Shown piece after piece: positions 11,238-23,388 of a DNA stretch of 64,000 nt. The stretch is from Liquidambar formosana (Eukaryota > Streptophyta > Magnoliopsida > Saxifragales > Altingiaceae): assembly GCA_039720395.1 (NCBI GenBank), contig CM077824.1, positions 20,979,046-21,043,045 on the forward strand, written 5' to 3'. A program made the position numbers and the translations under genes. Under the pieces are notes generated by a model, which was not told the DNA's origin, ran no database searches, and saw only the letters and a program-made list of their open reading frames with translations. Position 1 is the first letter of the stretch, and each line of letters starts with the position of its first letter.

Positions 11238-11830
11238 GGGAATTGCTTCCTAGAGTTCTTTGTTGATTGTTGCTTGGAGGTATCTTCCACCATCAACAAG
11301 TTTCCATGCCTGCTATCTCTCTTCCTCCTATTCATTCTTTCTTCTTTTAAGGCAACTAGTGTTGGTAAGGTATTCATGGACAGCTTGTCTTGGCTGTAAG
11401 TTATTGAAGTTATTACATGGTCCCATGACTTTAGAAGATTATTAAGGATTGTGGATACTAGCATTCTGTCATGAATTAAATGCCTTGCAATGGATAGATC
11501 TTTCGCAATAAGTTCCATTTTGAGTACATGATCTCCTACGTTAATTATACTTCGGTCCACATTTATCCTCTAATGCATTCATGATTTCCTTTGCATATTT
11601 AAAATCCTCATAGAGAGGAATTAAATTGTCATGCATGTGATTTAAGATGAATGCTCTTGCAAGCGCATCATCCTCCTCCCATTTTTCTTTTAATTTCAAA
11701 GTGGTCGAGTCACTAGTGTCTTCTTTTGGTTTTCTGATGTAAGAACATGAAGGTTTTTTCATGTATTAGGAGTTATGAAATCCTCCTCTTCTATGTCCGA
11801 AAATTTACATTATTTAATTTTCTGCTTTGA
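11228..11830 (-). pseudogene. Ty1/copia gag fragment (element A, minus strand)
   Basis: Minus-strand frames give the copia Gag pattern 'TLKLKEKWEEDDALARAFIL', 'LYEDFKYAKEIMNALEDK' and 'DHVLKMELIAKDLSIA...STILNNLLKSWDHVI' (UBN2/DUF4219-type). It matches the plus-strand gag of element B (14953-15400) closely. A frameshift near 11545 separates the two frames, and the gene is cut off at 11238 where the plus-strand LTR begins. The zinc-knuckle, pol and other LTR of this copy are absent. Confidence 0.8.
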
Positions 11831-13041
11831 CTAGCTGTGTCAAAAATAGCCTTTGAAGCCATGTTGAAAAATAAATAATAACAATAACAAAGTGTGGATT
11901 ACAAAAATGTAGTTAAAAAAAAAAATTTACAACAATTGTGGATAAAAAAAAGTGTCACTAAATAAATAAATTCCTAATCCTTAGAATTATTAGGACTAAG
12001 AGACAGGCCTGCAAAAAATTTTCCTTGGAAGGCAACATGGGCGCACTTGATTCACCAACTTCCTCTTGTAATACTTTTGTACAGCTTGCTCAGAAATTGC
12101 CGTTGTTGTGTCCAAATGTTGATTTTGATGCCACAGTTGCTTCTGGGACTGTAAAATTCTATTAAGGTACCAAGTCAAGTGTGAATCTGGGGTCAGTTTG
12201 AGCCTCTAATTGGGCTAAAACCTTATTCATTAGCTATTTAGATCAGGTTTGGACCAATATGAGAAAATCGGGCCAAGTTTGAACTGATTTGGTGAAACCG
12301 GGCTGAGTTTGGGCCGATTTGGGAAAAACGGGTTGAAGGCGAACCATTGTGGTAGCAATGGTTAAAAAAGAACCAGTTTTAGAGAATTTTGCGTTGTTTG
12401 ATGAAAAATTAGGTGGTCGAGGCAGGTAAATGAGTCGCGAGCTAGGTTGGACCAAACCGGCCAATTGAGGAATACATGTAGGGTGGCAATGGGCGAGTGG
12501 TCTCAATGCATGGCGGGTCAAAATTAGGCCAAGTTGTGATTTGATTGAAAAATGGGCTGGGTCCAACAAAAATTTGCACTTTTTTAATTGTTTTTATGTA
12601 AAAACTAACTTTGAACCCTTCAAATTGAGATTTCTTTCAAAATTGTCATTAGAAATCTCAATTACTAACACCTTTCCCATTTAAGGCCCTTTCTATCTCC
12701 TCCAAATTATTGGATGAAGATGAAGATTTTTCACTGTCCAATTGCAGCCGCACTTTCTTCTTGTTTTTGTATTATGCTTCAATGATGTCAATGTCACGCC
12801 TGTCAGTTCTGCGTTCTGCTTATTATTACTTTAAGCGGAGAAGCCTTAGGATCAACAATGCTCAAATGGTGGTGATTGTAAAACTCAATCGTAGTGTCTA
12901 AGTTTGATATGTTTTTATTAAGAACACTATGAATGTTGTTTAACAATTCCCATGAACGGTTAATCTTAAGTTGCTTCTTATAAACTCTTGTGTTAATTAC
13001 CAAACCTTTTTTGCAACATGTATAACATGCTCTGATACTGC
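11831..13041 (-). mobile_element. Element A 5' leader and primer-binding site region
   Basis: Non-coding leader between the minus-strand LTR and gag, an inverted match to 13717-14860 of element B ('ttcatcttcatccaataat', 'cttagacacta', 'aagagtttataagaagca', 'atctcaatttgaagggttca'). The primer-binding site (reverse complement of 13028-13041) reads 'gtatcagagcatg', a near match to the initiator-Met tRNA 3' end complement used by copia elements. Repeated 'ggtccaaacttggcccgatt'-like phrases occur at about 12240-12340. Confidence 0.7.
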
Positions 13042-13397
13042 TAAAGGAATTTGAATAATTGAATGAAATACTATTCCCAACGTTGTGAGACTGTTTATCA
13101 CATGAAGGAAAGAAGAGTTGGATGGAGAAGTTTCTAACGTTGCTTTCTAATAGCTATTAATAAGTACAATGAGTTATAATTAAGTGCATCTACAGAAATT
13201 AAAGAGACACCAATAGTGACCTTTGATCTTATCCTAATGGTCAAAAGACACCAATAGTAACCTTTGACCTCATCCTAATAAACACATCCTTTTTCCAACC
13301 AATAGTATGTGATGATTAATTTACTACAACGAACCATCACATAACTTATCATATTCCTACATGGGAATATTTTGGAATTATCTCCAGCAAGCTATAT
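13042..13397 (-). mobile_element. Ty1/copia 5' LTR of element A, U3 truncated
   Basis: Reverse complement matches 21037-21441 from 'gcttgctggagataattcc' through 'gtgtttattaggatgaggt' to 'cccaacgttg'. The first ~65 bp of the LTR are missing. It abuts the plus-oriented LTR of element B at about 13398, giving a head-to-head joint. Confidence 0.7.
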
Positions 13398-13716
13398 AGG
13401 AATATGATAAGGTATATGATAGTCCATTGTAGTAAAAGAACCATCACACACTATTAGTTGGAGAAATGATGTGTTTATGGATGAGGTCAAAAGTTACTAT
13501 TGGGGTCTTGTGACCAATGCAATAAGATCAAGGGTCTCTATTGGTGTCTCTTCAAAATTTATAGATACACCCAATTATAACCCATCGTTTTTACTAATAG
13601 CTATCAAGAAAGCAACTATTAGAAACTTCTCCATCCAATTCTTCTTTCCTATATGTGATAAACAAGTTTTACAACATTGGGAATAGTTTTTTATTCAATC
13701 ATTCGAATTCCTCTAG
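13398..13716 (+). mobile_element. Ty1/copia 5' LTR of element B, U3 truncated
   Basis: Begins at 'aggaatatgataaggtatat', lacking ~100 bp at its 5' end compared with 21037-21441, and runs to 'cattcgaattcctcta' before the primer-binding site. Without its U3 start this LTR could not have been made by normal integration, so the head-to-head joint arose by rearrangement. Confidence 0.7.
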
Positions 13717-13729
13717 TGGTATCAAAGCA
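13717..13729 (+). promoter_or_regulatory. Primer-binding site, element B (initiator-Met tRNA type)
   Basis: TGGTATCAAAGCA directly after the LTR; differs from the usual TGGTATCAGAGC by one base. Confidence 0.75.
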
Positions 13730-14859
13730 TGTTACACATGTTGCGAAAAAAGGTTGATAAAGCAAGAGTTTATAAGAAGCAGCTTGAGATTAACTGTTCA
13801 CGAGAATTGTTGAACGACATTTATAGTGTTCGTGATAAAGAAATATCAAACTTAGACACTATGATTCATTTTCACAATCACCATTTAAGCATAGGCTTCT
13901 CCGCTTGAAGAATAATAAGCAGCTGACATTGACATTATTGAGGTAGAATACAAAAATAAGAAGTGTGGCTACAATTAGCGGATGACATATCTTCATCTTC
14001 ATCCAATAATTTGGAGAATAAAAGGGCTTTGAAAGGGAAAAATGTTATAATTGAGATTTCTAACGGCAGTTCTCAAAGAAATCTCAATTTGAAGGGTTCA
14101 AAGTTGGAGTTTTTGCAGAAAAATTATTAGAAAAGTGTGGAATCTCGTAGGATCTGGCCTATTTTTCAATCGGAATCAGCACTCAACGCATGAAGACCAT
14201 GCTTACACACCCGTTGTCGTCAATAAACGCTACTCAATTGGCTGGCTTGGTCCAAACTTGGGTCACGACCCGTTTACCCATCTTAACGACCCAGTTTTCA
14301 TTAAACTGCGAGAATCCTCCAAAACCGATTCATTTTCGTACTAATTATACTACAATAGTTCGCCTTTGGCCCATTTTCGCCAAATCGGTCCAACCTCAGC
14401 TCGGTTTTTCCAAATCAGTTCAAACTTGGCCCGATTTTCTCAGATTGGTCCAAATTACCTGATCTAGATTGCTAACAAATCATGCTCTAGTCCAATTAAA
14501 GGCTCAAACGACCCCAGATTGGCACAAAACTTGGTACCCTAACAGAATTTCGTGTCCCAAACGCAAACGTGGAGTCAAAATCAGCATTTGGACACAACAA
14601 GGGCAATTTTTGAGCAAGTCGTACAAAAAGTATAACAATAGGAAGTAATAAGAGGAAGTTGGTAAATCAACTGCGTCCATGTTACCTTCTAAAGAAGAAT
14701 TTTTGTAGGCTTGTCTTAGTCCTAATAATTCTAAAGATTAGGAATTTATTTATTTAGTAACACTTTTTTTTAATCTACAATTGTTGTAATTTTTTTTTTT
14801 AACCACATTTTTGTAATACACATTTTGTTATTATTATTATTATTTATTTTTCTACATGG

Positions 14860-15660
14860 CTTCAAGGGCAATTCTTGACACAGTTAAAGTAGAAAAATTG
14901 AACAATGTAAATTTTCGGATATGGAAGAGGAGGATTTCATACCTCCTAACACATGAAAGAACCCTTCATGTTCTTACATAAAAAAAAACCAAAAGAAGAC
15001 CCCAACAACTCGACCACTTTGAAATTAAAAGAAACGTGGGAGGAAGATGATGCGCTTACAAGAGCGTCCATCTTAAATGACATGCAAAATGATTTAATTC
15101 TTCTTTATGAGGATTTCAAATTTGCGAAGGAATCATGAATGCATTAAAGGATAAATATGGACCGAAGTTCGATACTCATATACAATTATTGTTAGATAAG
15201 TATAATGGACTTCAAATGTTTGAAAGTGATAGCATGGGAGATCATGTATTCAAATTGGAACTCATTGCAAAGGATCTATCCATCGCAGGGCATTCAATTC
15301 CTAACGAAATTCAAGTATCTACAATCCTTAATAGTCTTCTAAAGTCATGGGACCATGTAGTAACTTCAACAACTTATGGGCAAGGCAGTTGCCCATGAAT
15401 ACCTCACCAGTACTATTGGCCCTAGAAGAAGACAGATTGAATAGAAGAAGAGAGATATAGGGCATTGAAACTTGTTGATGGAGGAAGATACCTCCAATCA
15501 ACGATCAATAAAGAAGAACTCATGGAAGCGAAAAGGCAAACGTAAAAATTTTAAAGTGTCTAACTTAAAGAAACAAAAGGTTTGCTATAACTGTGGAAAG
15601 AAGGGTCATTTTCAAGTTGAATGTCGAAGTTCAAAAGCAAAACAAAAACAATGACTAAAC
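14860..15660 (+). pseudogene. Ty1/copia gag with zinc knuckle (element B)
   Basis: Starts near 14864 with 'SRAILDTVKVEKLNNVNFRI', continues 'WKRRISYLLTHERTLHVL', then 'TLKLKETWEEDDALTRASIL', 'LYEDFKFAKES', 'MNALKDKYGPKF' and 'LIAKDLSIAGHSI...TILNSLLKSWDHVVTS'. The retroviral-type zinc knuckle 'CYNCGKKGHFQVEC' (CX2CX4HX4C) is intact at about 15589-15630. The reading frame is broken near 14985, 15135 and 15398. The product would be the capsid/nucleocapsid polyprotein packaging element RNA; this copy cannot make it in full. Confidence 0.85.
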
Positions 15661-17200
15661 GCGAAATGGTGATGATTGTCTCTGAAGCAATGGTGGCACA
15701 AGAAACAAAAGATCATTGGTGGATTGATTCGAGAGCTACTAGACATGTTATAAAGAACCAAAGGCAGGTTCACAAGTTTTAAAGAGAAGGCACAAGGAGA
15801 ACATCGAATTTACATGGGAAACAACATATATGTGGATGTATTAGGAGAATGTAATTGTAAAATTTCATATAAAATGGTTTAATGTAGTACGTCAAAATGT
15901 ATTGTATTCTCTGAATATTCGAAGGAATCTCATTTTTTGTGTCTGTACTTGAAAAGAAGAGGTTTGAAATCTAATTTAGATCAGGTTATGTAACGATTAG
16001 GAAGGATGGTTGTATCCTTCTAAAGGGAGTAAGAATTAATGATATGTACTCAATAAAGAATATTCCATTTTCCAATCATATTAATGTCTCTACTATTGTT
16101 AATAATTCTTAGCTTTGGCATTTAAGATTAAGATACATAAATAAAGGTAAAATTATTAGAATGAGCCGAGAGGGGTTATTACCTAAAATGAATCCGATTG
16201 AATTTGATACATGTGAACCATGTATCAAAGGAAAGTTGTCAAAGAAACCATTTTCAAAAAGTGGGACATCATTAGATTTGCTTAAAGTAGTACACTAAAA
16301 TATATGTGGTCCTTTAAAAATAAAAACATATAGAGGAATGAAATATTTCATAACATTTATAGACGATTATTTAAGGTATGGATATATCTACTTAATAAAA
16401 TATAAATTCGATACTATTGAAAATTTTAAAGAATTCAAATAGCAAGTAGAAACCCAATTAGGAAGACCCATAAAAGCTTTTAATAATGATAGAGAAGGGG
16501 AATATGAAGCTTTTGATGAATTTTGCAAAGAAAATGGGATAAGACATGTTTATACTATGTCGTCCTGAATAAAATGGAATTGTAGAAAGAAGAAATAGAA
16601 TTTTAATGGATATGACAAGATCCATGATGGCATAGTGTTGACTTACCTTTACATTTTTGGGGTGAGGCCTTATCTACCATAGGTCTGCAACATATATCCT
16701 AAATAGAGTCAAAACAAAAGCTAAACCTCAAACACCTTATGAGTTATGGACTTGTAGAAAACTTGACATTTAAAACTTAGAAGTTAGGGAATGTAAGACT
16801 CATGTGTTAATTCCAAAACCCCTTAAAGATAAATTGAGTGACTAAGACATGGGAATGCCAATTTATTGGATATCCTGACAGTGATAGTGGATATTGATTT
16901 TTTCATTCAGAAAAAAGGATTAATTGAAAGTAGGGACACTTATTTCATAGAGACCACTAATATAGTGACTCACTTGGAAGATATAACACTCTTGGATGTA
17001 GAACAAGAGATACCTACCACACATGAAAATTCTCCTATTGACCAAGAAATGATTAGTAGTGAGGAAATCATTAAACCTATTGAAAATATTTAGGTTAGTG
17101 GGAGAAAAAGACCAGGGAACCACCTCGAAAACTTAAGGATCATTATGTCTTAAGTATAGAAGATATAGAAGACATAGGATAATTAAGTGAAGGCCCAGGG
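15661..17200 (+). pseudogene. Ty1/copia protease and integrase region (element B)
   Basis: Protease: 'HWWIDSRATRHV' near 15716, where the catalytic D-S/T-G-A motif reads D-S-R-A, so the key Gly is lost. Pre-integrase zinc-type domain: 'LWHLRLRYINKGKIIRM' and 'CEPCIKGKLSKKPF' (16113-16250). Integrase core: 'NICGPLKIKTYRGMKYFITF', 'IDDYLRYGYIYLI', 'FNNDREGEYEAF' and 'CKENGIRHVY' (16295-16560), with several in-frame stops. A following acidic open stretch (16866-17093) is the usual integrase-RT linker. The frame is then interrupted by a 1.69 kb solo LTR. Confidence 0.85.
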
Positions 17201-18890
17201 TGTGATGACCTATAATTTTAGGAAAAAGAGAAGTCTAGGGCAGCAGAGTTTCAGTCGTTTGACTTCTCTTTTAGACGTCTGAAAGTTGGATTTAGACGTC
17301 TGAAAGTTATTCTCAAATGTCTGAAAATTCCAGAGAGTTATGATTTTTGGGATGCACTTTTAGACATATGAAAGTCATTCTCAGACGTCTGAAAGTATCG
17401 GTGGACAATTTTATAATAAAGGGTTATTTGACAATTTTGCCCATCCTCCTCTTATAAAACCCACTTCTAATGGGTTTCTCACCCATGTTTAGCAGAGAGG
17501 GAAGAAATAAAGAGAGAGAAAGAGAGAAGCATTGAGGAGAGAGAGGAGAGCTCGACGGTGAGGAATGTGAATGTCGAAGCTTGGATCCGACCCCTGCAAC
17601 GATTAGATATTGCGATTTCCACCCCAATCTACGTGTGGACACTCTTGGATTCGCTTTTCTAGTTACCATTTGAGAGGTAGGTGCATTTTTCATAGTTGTA
17701 GATCATTGTATGCATGATTTTGAGACATGATCATGGGTATTTGCAAGTTTACATGGAATATTATATGTTTTACATGGGCATGGGGTTTGAATCTCTAAAA
17801 AATCCACACATTTGAGAATCTAGGGTTTTGTATTGTACCCTTTTTAGTTATATACATGTGGTATTTCAATCTTTACATGATTTTTGATGAAATGTGTTGA
17901 TTTTGAAAACGTATTGAGTTAAATTCTTAGAAATCAAACATTAGGGGTTCACTTTTATACAAATGTTGGAAACCCTTTTTGCTACTATTAAAAATAAAAT
18001 GGTTTTGGGAGATTAACATGTAAATGGTTGTGATATTGAGGGCTACTGGAGATAAGATTACTGTGGTTTCAAAGGAATGGGATGTCGTGCTATGTCTTCC
18101 TATCCTTAGTCCCAGGCTACATGCTCGAAATGAAGTTATTTTCTGGACCTAAGTAGGGATCTATAGTGTTTTCTCAGAATGAGGTTACTTTCTAGACCCA
18201 AGTAGGGATCCATAGTATTTCTTCTTATTTTCCAAGCACGAGAGCCTCGTATGACTTGGGGAGGATTGTTCAGTTTATAAGACCAATGTTATATGATTGC
18301 CAAATATGGCAGATTATGCTATGGGTTGTTTACATGTTCTTTCTCGTTTATTTAAAAATTGTTTATTATAACCCTCGCTTTATATATAACATTTTTTTTT
18401 TCAAATGAAAACAAATGGTTCTTAAAACCTTGGTATACAACTTTGAAAAATGTAACCTATTGAGTTTATACTCACACTTATTTTAAAACTTTTTCGCAGA
18501 TTATGAGCAGAGTAATGATGACTTATATGAGGAAGTATCGCATCAGGGTTAGCATGGATATTGAATGTTGATGTATATTTATTTACTATGGTCTGTATAT
18601 GATTTAAACATACTTATTGTATTCTATACAGTGTATTGACGGTAGAACCTTGTAGAACTTATGCTAGCTTATTTTATTGATTTCACTGTGGATGGTTGGA
18701 CAATAATTGATTTATTTGCACATGTTTACAAAGTCGATAACTTGGTATATCCCATTTTTAAACAAAACCACGCCGGATTTTCTTTAAAATATTTCATAAA
18801 GTTATAATTTTTACTATAAACCACCATTGAATTTCATTTTATTTACATTTTTCTTCTGACACGTCATGACCTATTTTCCAGGTTGTGACA
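17201..18890 (+). mobile_element. Solo LTR (1690 bp, Tekay/Del-like) nested in element B
   Basis: Begins TGTGATGACCTATAATTTTA and ends CCAGGTTGTGACA, the TGTGA...TGACA form of chromovirus-type Ty3/gypsy LTRs. Flanks are CAGGG (17196-17200) and CAAGG (18891-18895), a 5 bp target duplication with one change. Before and after it the copia reading continues (integrase linker, then reverse transcriptase 'FFEAMKMDDVEQWH'). Promoter-like TATAAAA at 17453-17459 precedes a GA-rich leader. Five copies of an AGACGTCTGAAAG motif lie at 17273-17395. No internal gypsy sequence remains, so the element was reduced by LTR-LTR recombination. Confidence 0.7.
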
Positions 18891-20350
18891 CAAGGAATTT
18901 CTTTGAAGCCATGAAAATGGATGATGTTGAACAATGGCACACAACCATGAAAGAAAAACTAGACTCCAAAGAAAAGAATGGAATATGGGAACTTATTTAT
19001 CTACCAAAGGGTAGAAAGTCCATTAGATGTAAATGGGTCCTCAAAAAGAAATTAAAATGAGATGGGACTTTAGACAAATATAAAGCTAGATTAGTAGTGA
19101 AGGGTTATACTAAAAACTCAGCATAGACTTTGTGGATACATATACAACTAGGGCAAAATTTTCATCTATTAGAATTCTCATGTCAATTGTGACTAGAATG
19201 GATCTTAAACTACAAATGGATGTCAAGACTACATTCCTCAATGAAGAATTGAAGGAAGATATCTACATGAATCAATTTGAGGGTTTTCAAGTTGAGGGAC
19301 ATGACAACAAAGTCCGCAAATTAAAGAGATCCCTATATAGACTCAAACAATCATCAAGACAATAGTACTTGAAGTCCACCAAGCTATCCAAGATTACTAC
19401 GTGCACGTCATGAAGTCCAAAGAAAAGCTAGCAATATTATCACTGTATGTTGATAACATATTTACTAGCAGAGAATGACATGGATATAATAAACAAAACA
19501 AAGGAATACCTAGTATCTAGATTTGGAATGAAAGACATAGGAGAGCCTTCTTATGTACTAGGAATCAAAATTTCTAGAGATAGGAAGTCAAGATTATTAT
19601 ATCTAAATCAATGAAAATATCTAGCAAAGGTGCTTAAACAATTTAATATGGAGAATTGTAAACCCACAAGTACACCTGTTTGCAAAGGCTTAAGTCTAAG
19701 TAAGTCCATGTGCCCTCAAAATGAGAAAGAATAAAAAGTATGAAAGACATGTCCCCTATGCCCATGATGTGGGCAACCTTATGTATGCAATGACAAGTAC
19801 AAGGTTGACATATGTCATGTAGTTGGATAAGTGAGCAGATATCAGTCCAATTCAGGAAACGCACATTGGCAAGCGATGAAAAAAATATTAAGATATTTAC
19901 AAGGCACAAAAGGTATGAAACTTTGTTTTATTCTAGGCTATTACGATATAGATTTTGCAGGAGATGTAGATGATAAAAAATCTACTAGTGACTCTACATA
20001 TTTATGGTAGGTGGAAAGTAATAAACATGGATGTGTTGCAAAGTATACTATGGAAGCAAAATATATAATACATAGCATGCAAAACAGAAACAAGTACTAC
20101 AGTCTGGATTAAGTGCTTTATAGATACTTTGAAATCAAGTATACCAAATAAGTCAGTCGATGTGTTTTGCGATAATCAGTCTGTCATCACATTAATAAAG
20201 AGTAGAGCAACAGCTCTAAAGGAAAGCACATTGATATAAGTTGTCACTATATACAAGATATAGTGGAGATGAGAGAAATTAAAGTTTACCATATACTTTT
20301 GGAAAGGATAATGGCTAATTCCATGACTGGAGATTATCTCTGGAAAAGTT
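18891..20350 (+). pseudogene. Ty1/copia reverse transcriptase and RNase H (element B)
   Basis: Reverse transcriptase: 'WHTTMKEKLDSKEKNGIWEL', 'RKSIRCKWVLKKKLK' (18930-19060), 'YKARLVVKGYT', 'LQMDVKTTFLNEELKEDIYM' and 'KLKRSLYRLKQS' (19210-19360), then 'LSLYVDNI', a decayed form of the catalytic YVDD box (19440). RNase H: 'YTMEAKYI' near 20047 and 'MREIKVYH', 'MANSMTG' near 20270-20330. Many frameshifts and stops. The catalytic second Asp of YVDD is replaced by Asn, so the copy is inactive. Confidence 0.85.
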
Positions 20351-21023
20351 CAGAGAGCATATAGCTATAATGGGATTGAGAATCATCTAGGTGTTGTAAT
20401 AGGGCATGTGGTATAGAGCATCATAGGATGGATCTCATGATGCTTGAGGAAAACAAATTGATGCGACTCTATCTGATTATTTATGGGACAAATATTAGTC
20501 GAAAAAAGATAAACGACACTAGTGAGGTAATGAGGTTATGATAAGAACGATTAAAGATGCCAAGTTCACGATAAAGCACACAATTAATTTTGGATAACAC
20601 TTAGGTGCATAGTGTTAAAGTTGCTGATGAAATGTATGAAGGAAAACCTTCAGAAGGGCCAAGGAAGAAGTGCTTGATCTAAATTTCAAGCGCAGGTCAA
20701 CACAAGATTAAGATTGTGTTTTGGCTGAAGTCACCAATAGTGACTGGGGTGTGAACTATAATTCTTAGTACAGGAGTATTGGTATCGTTTACTTGAAAGA
20801 GAGTGCATTGAACTTGCCTAGAACATATCAAGAAGTTGATATATTGGAAATAGGTGGGGCCGAAATAGAATGGTAAAAGTGTGTGTGCGTAAGGTTATAC
20901 CATTATCTGACGCCGATCTAAGGAAAATTTAGATGAAAGTGAGTACCCAATTAAAGAAATCAGGTTGAGGATATTCAACAGTGGTAACTAACTAGAGGAC
21001 ATTATCAAATTACCTCATGATTG
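20351..21023 (+). other. Element B 3' untranslated region
   Basis: Non-coding region between the RNase H remnant and the polypurine tract of the same copia element. No extra gene was recognised. Confidence 0.5.
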
Positions 21024-21036
21024 TCAAGTGGGAGAT
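21024..21036 (+). promoter_or_regulatory. Polypurine tract of element B
   Basis: 'caagtgggagat' immediately before the LTR start TGAAGAATCC; AAGTGGGAGA is the classic plant copia plus-strand primer. Confidence 0.75.
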
Positions 21037-21441
21037 TGAAGAATCCATTGGTGACAAATATAAGATACGATAGGCTTTAGCACATTGTAGAATTTACTTG
21101 AGAAAAATAGCTTCTTGTAGAAAATTCCTAAATATTCCCATGTAGGAATATGATAAGGTATGTGATGATCCATTGTAGTAAATTACTTGAGAATGGATGT
21201 GTTTATTAGGATGAGGTCAAAGGTTACTGTTGGTGTCTTGTTATCATCGGGATAAGATCAAGGGTCCCTATTGGTGTTTCTTTAATACCTATAGATACAT
21301 CCAATAATGACTCATCCTATTCATTAATAGCTATCAGAAAGTAACATTAGAAACTTCTCCATCCAACTCTTCTTGTCTACATGTGATAAACAATCTCATG
21401 ACATTGGGAATAGTTTTTCATTCAATCATTCAAATTCATAC
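21037..21441 (+). mobile_element. Ty1/copia 3' LTR of element B
   Basis: Starts TGAAGAATCCATTGG after the polypurine tract and ends near 'cattcaatcattcaaattca'. It is the most complete LTR of this family in the window and the reference for the other three copies (10860, 13042 minus, 13398). Flank after it is 'tacaat'; a partial match to 'atac' before 10861 hints at a target duplication around the composite, but this is uncertain. Confidence 0.75.
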
Positions 21442-21594
21442 AATACATATATAGATATAAACAGGTTGGCTACGCTTAACGGCTGTCATGTGAGATTCTT
21501 TAGGACATGATTGAAATCTAACACACAAGCAAACACTAAACATGATATCGGGTCTACTTACTGGTTAAATAAAGCAAACTACCAATCATACCTC

Positions 21595-22440
21595 TATACT
21601 TCTTTTGATCAACATTTTTTCCCTTTTCATCCTTCTTAATTTTGATGGAGTAGAAAATTCTCTTCCATCTTCCAATCCATATCTTTTAAGTAGATCTTTG
21701 ACATATTTGGATTGATTAATGAGAGTCCCTTCCTCTGTTTGTTTAATTTAAAGTTTAAGAAAGAATGTCAATTCTCCCATCATGCTCATCTCAAATTCCT
21801 CCTACATGATCTTAAAAAACTCCTTGCGAAGATTCTCATTAGTGGATCCAAAGATGATATCATCGACATAGATTTGAATTAAAATCATATCATTTTCAAT
21901 GGTTTTAATGAAAAGTGTGGTATCAAGTTTTCCTCTTTTAAAACCATTTTTAAGTAAAAATCCACTAAATCTTTTATACCATGCTCGAGGGGATTGTTTC
22001 ATAAAGCTTTGCTTAGTTTAAAAACATGATTTGCAAATTCATGACTTTCAAAACGAGGAAGTTGTTCTACATAAACTTCTTCTTCTATGAAACCATTTAA
22101 AAATGCACTTTTGACATCCATTTGAAACAATTTAAAATCTTTATGACATGCATATGCAAGTAACATTCTTATGGCCTCAAGTCTTACTACCGGAGCATAG
22201 GTTTCATCATAATCTATACCTTCTTGTTGATTATAACTTTGGGCTACAAGTCGAGCCTTGTTTCTGATAACAACTTTGGATTCATCCTTTTTGTTTCTAA
22301 ATACCCATTTAGTTCCAATTACACCATAGTTATGTGGTCTAGGAACTAAGGTCCAAACCTTGTTCCTTTCAAATTGATTAAGTTCTTCTTGCATAGCAAG
22401 GACCCATTATTCACCATTCTCGGCCTCATTAATAATTTTA
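21595..22440 (-). pseudogene. SIRE-like copia reverse transcriptase (element C, truncated)
   Basis: Minus-strand frames 22394-21999 and 22002-21802 give '[20 protein letters not shown]', '[12 protein letters not shown]', '[20 protein letters not shown]', '[20 protein letters not shown]', '[20 protein letters not shown]' and 'KQSPRAWYKRFSGFLLKNGF', then the intact catalytic 'YVDDIIFGSTN'. One frameshift lies at about 22000. The gene is cut near 21595, so RNase H and the 3' LTR are lost. Confidence 0.9.
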
Positions 22441-22711
22441 GGTTCAATTTGAGATAAAAATGCAAAATAATAAAAAATATTTCTCATGGAAGAACAAGTT
22501 CTTACCCCACATGAGGGGTCACTTAAGATTTGATCTTTAGGATGATTCCTCACAAATTTTCAAGTTTTGGTGACATCTAGATGAAGTAGACATTTTCTAT
22601 TTCTACTTCTTCTTCCAGTTTCTTGACTTCAATGACTTCATCTACTTCTTTTTCTTTGCCTTTGTCTTAAGGGTCTTGTTTGTCATTTAAATTCAAGTTT
22701 TCAACTTGTTC

Positions 22712-23388
22712 TTATAAGCTTGTACCTACATCATCATCATCATCATCCACATATCTCTTTGTGGCAATAGAGTTAGTTTCATCAAATACCACATGCATTG
22801 ATTCTTGAACGGTTAATGTTCTCTTGTTAAAGACTCTATATGCTTTACTTTTCATAGAGTAACCAAGAAATAAACCTTCATCGGATTCAGAATCAAATTT
22901 GGAAAGTTTATCTCTATCATTCAATATAAAGCATTTACAACCAAAGACCTTAAAGTAACCTATGTTAGGTTTCTTATCGTTCCACAATTCATAAGGAGTC
23001 TTACCAATTTTGGATCTTAATAGCACTCTATTCATTACATAGCATAAAGTATTAACGGCCTCGGTCCAAAAATATTGAGGTAAAGAATGTTCATTAAGCA
23101 TGGTTCTAAACATTTCTTTAAGTGTTTTATTCTTTCTTTTAACCATACAATTTTGTTGAGGTGTTCTAAGAGCGGAGAAATTGTAAGCAAAGCCATTCTC
23201 ATTACAATATTATTCATTTTGGACCCTTCTACAATATGTTGCAAATGTAGCATAGTCTCATTTTTATGTGCAAGGAAGAACACCCATGTATATCTAGAGT
23301 AGTCATCAACAATTATAAATGCATAGTGCTTTCCTCCAAGGCTTGCAATAGCAATAGGTCCAAATACGTCCAGATGTATAAGTTGCAA
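22712..23388 (-). pseudogene. SIRE-like copia integrase (element C)
   Basis: 'LIHLDVFGPIAIASLGGKHY', 'AFIIVDDYSRYTWVFFLAHK' (23388-23250), then after a deletion and frameshift 'KRKNKTLKEMFRTMLNEHSL', 'YFWTEAVNTLCYVMNRVLLR', 'KTPYELWNDKKPNIGYFKVF' and 'GCKCFILNDRDKLSKFDSES'. The middle of the catalytic core is shortened, so the DDE triad is incomplete. Function in the family: inserting element cDNA into host DNA. Confidence 0.9.

Noticed and set aside
13398..13398. Head-to-head copia joint as a simple double insertion
   Set aside because: Both LTRs lack their first 65-100 bp at the joint, which two normal insertions would not produce.
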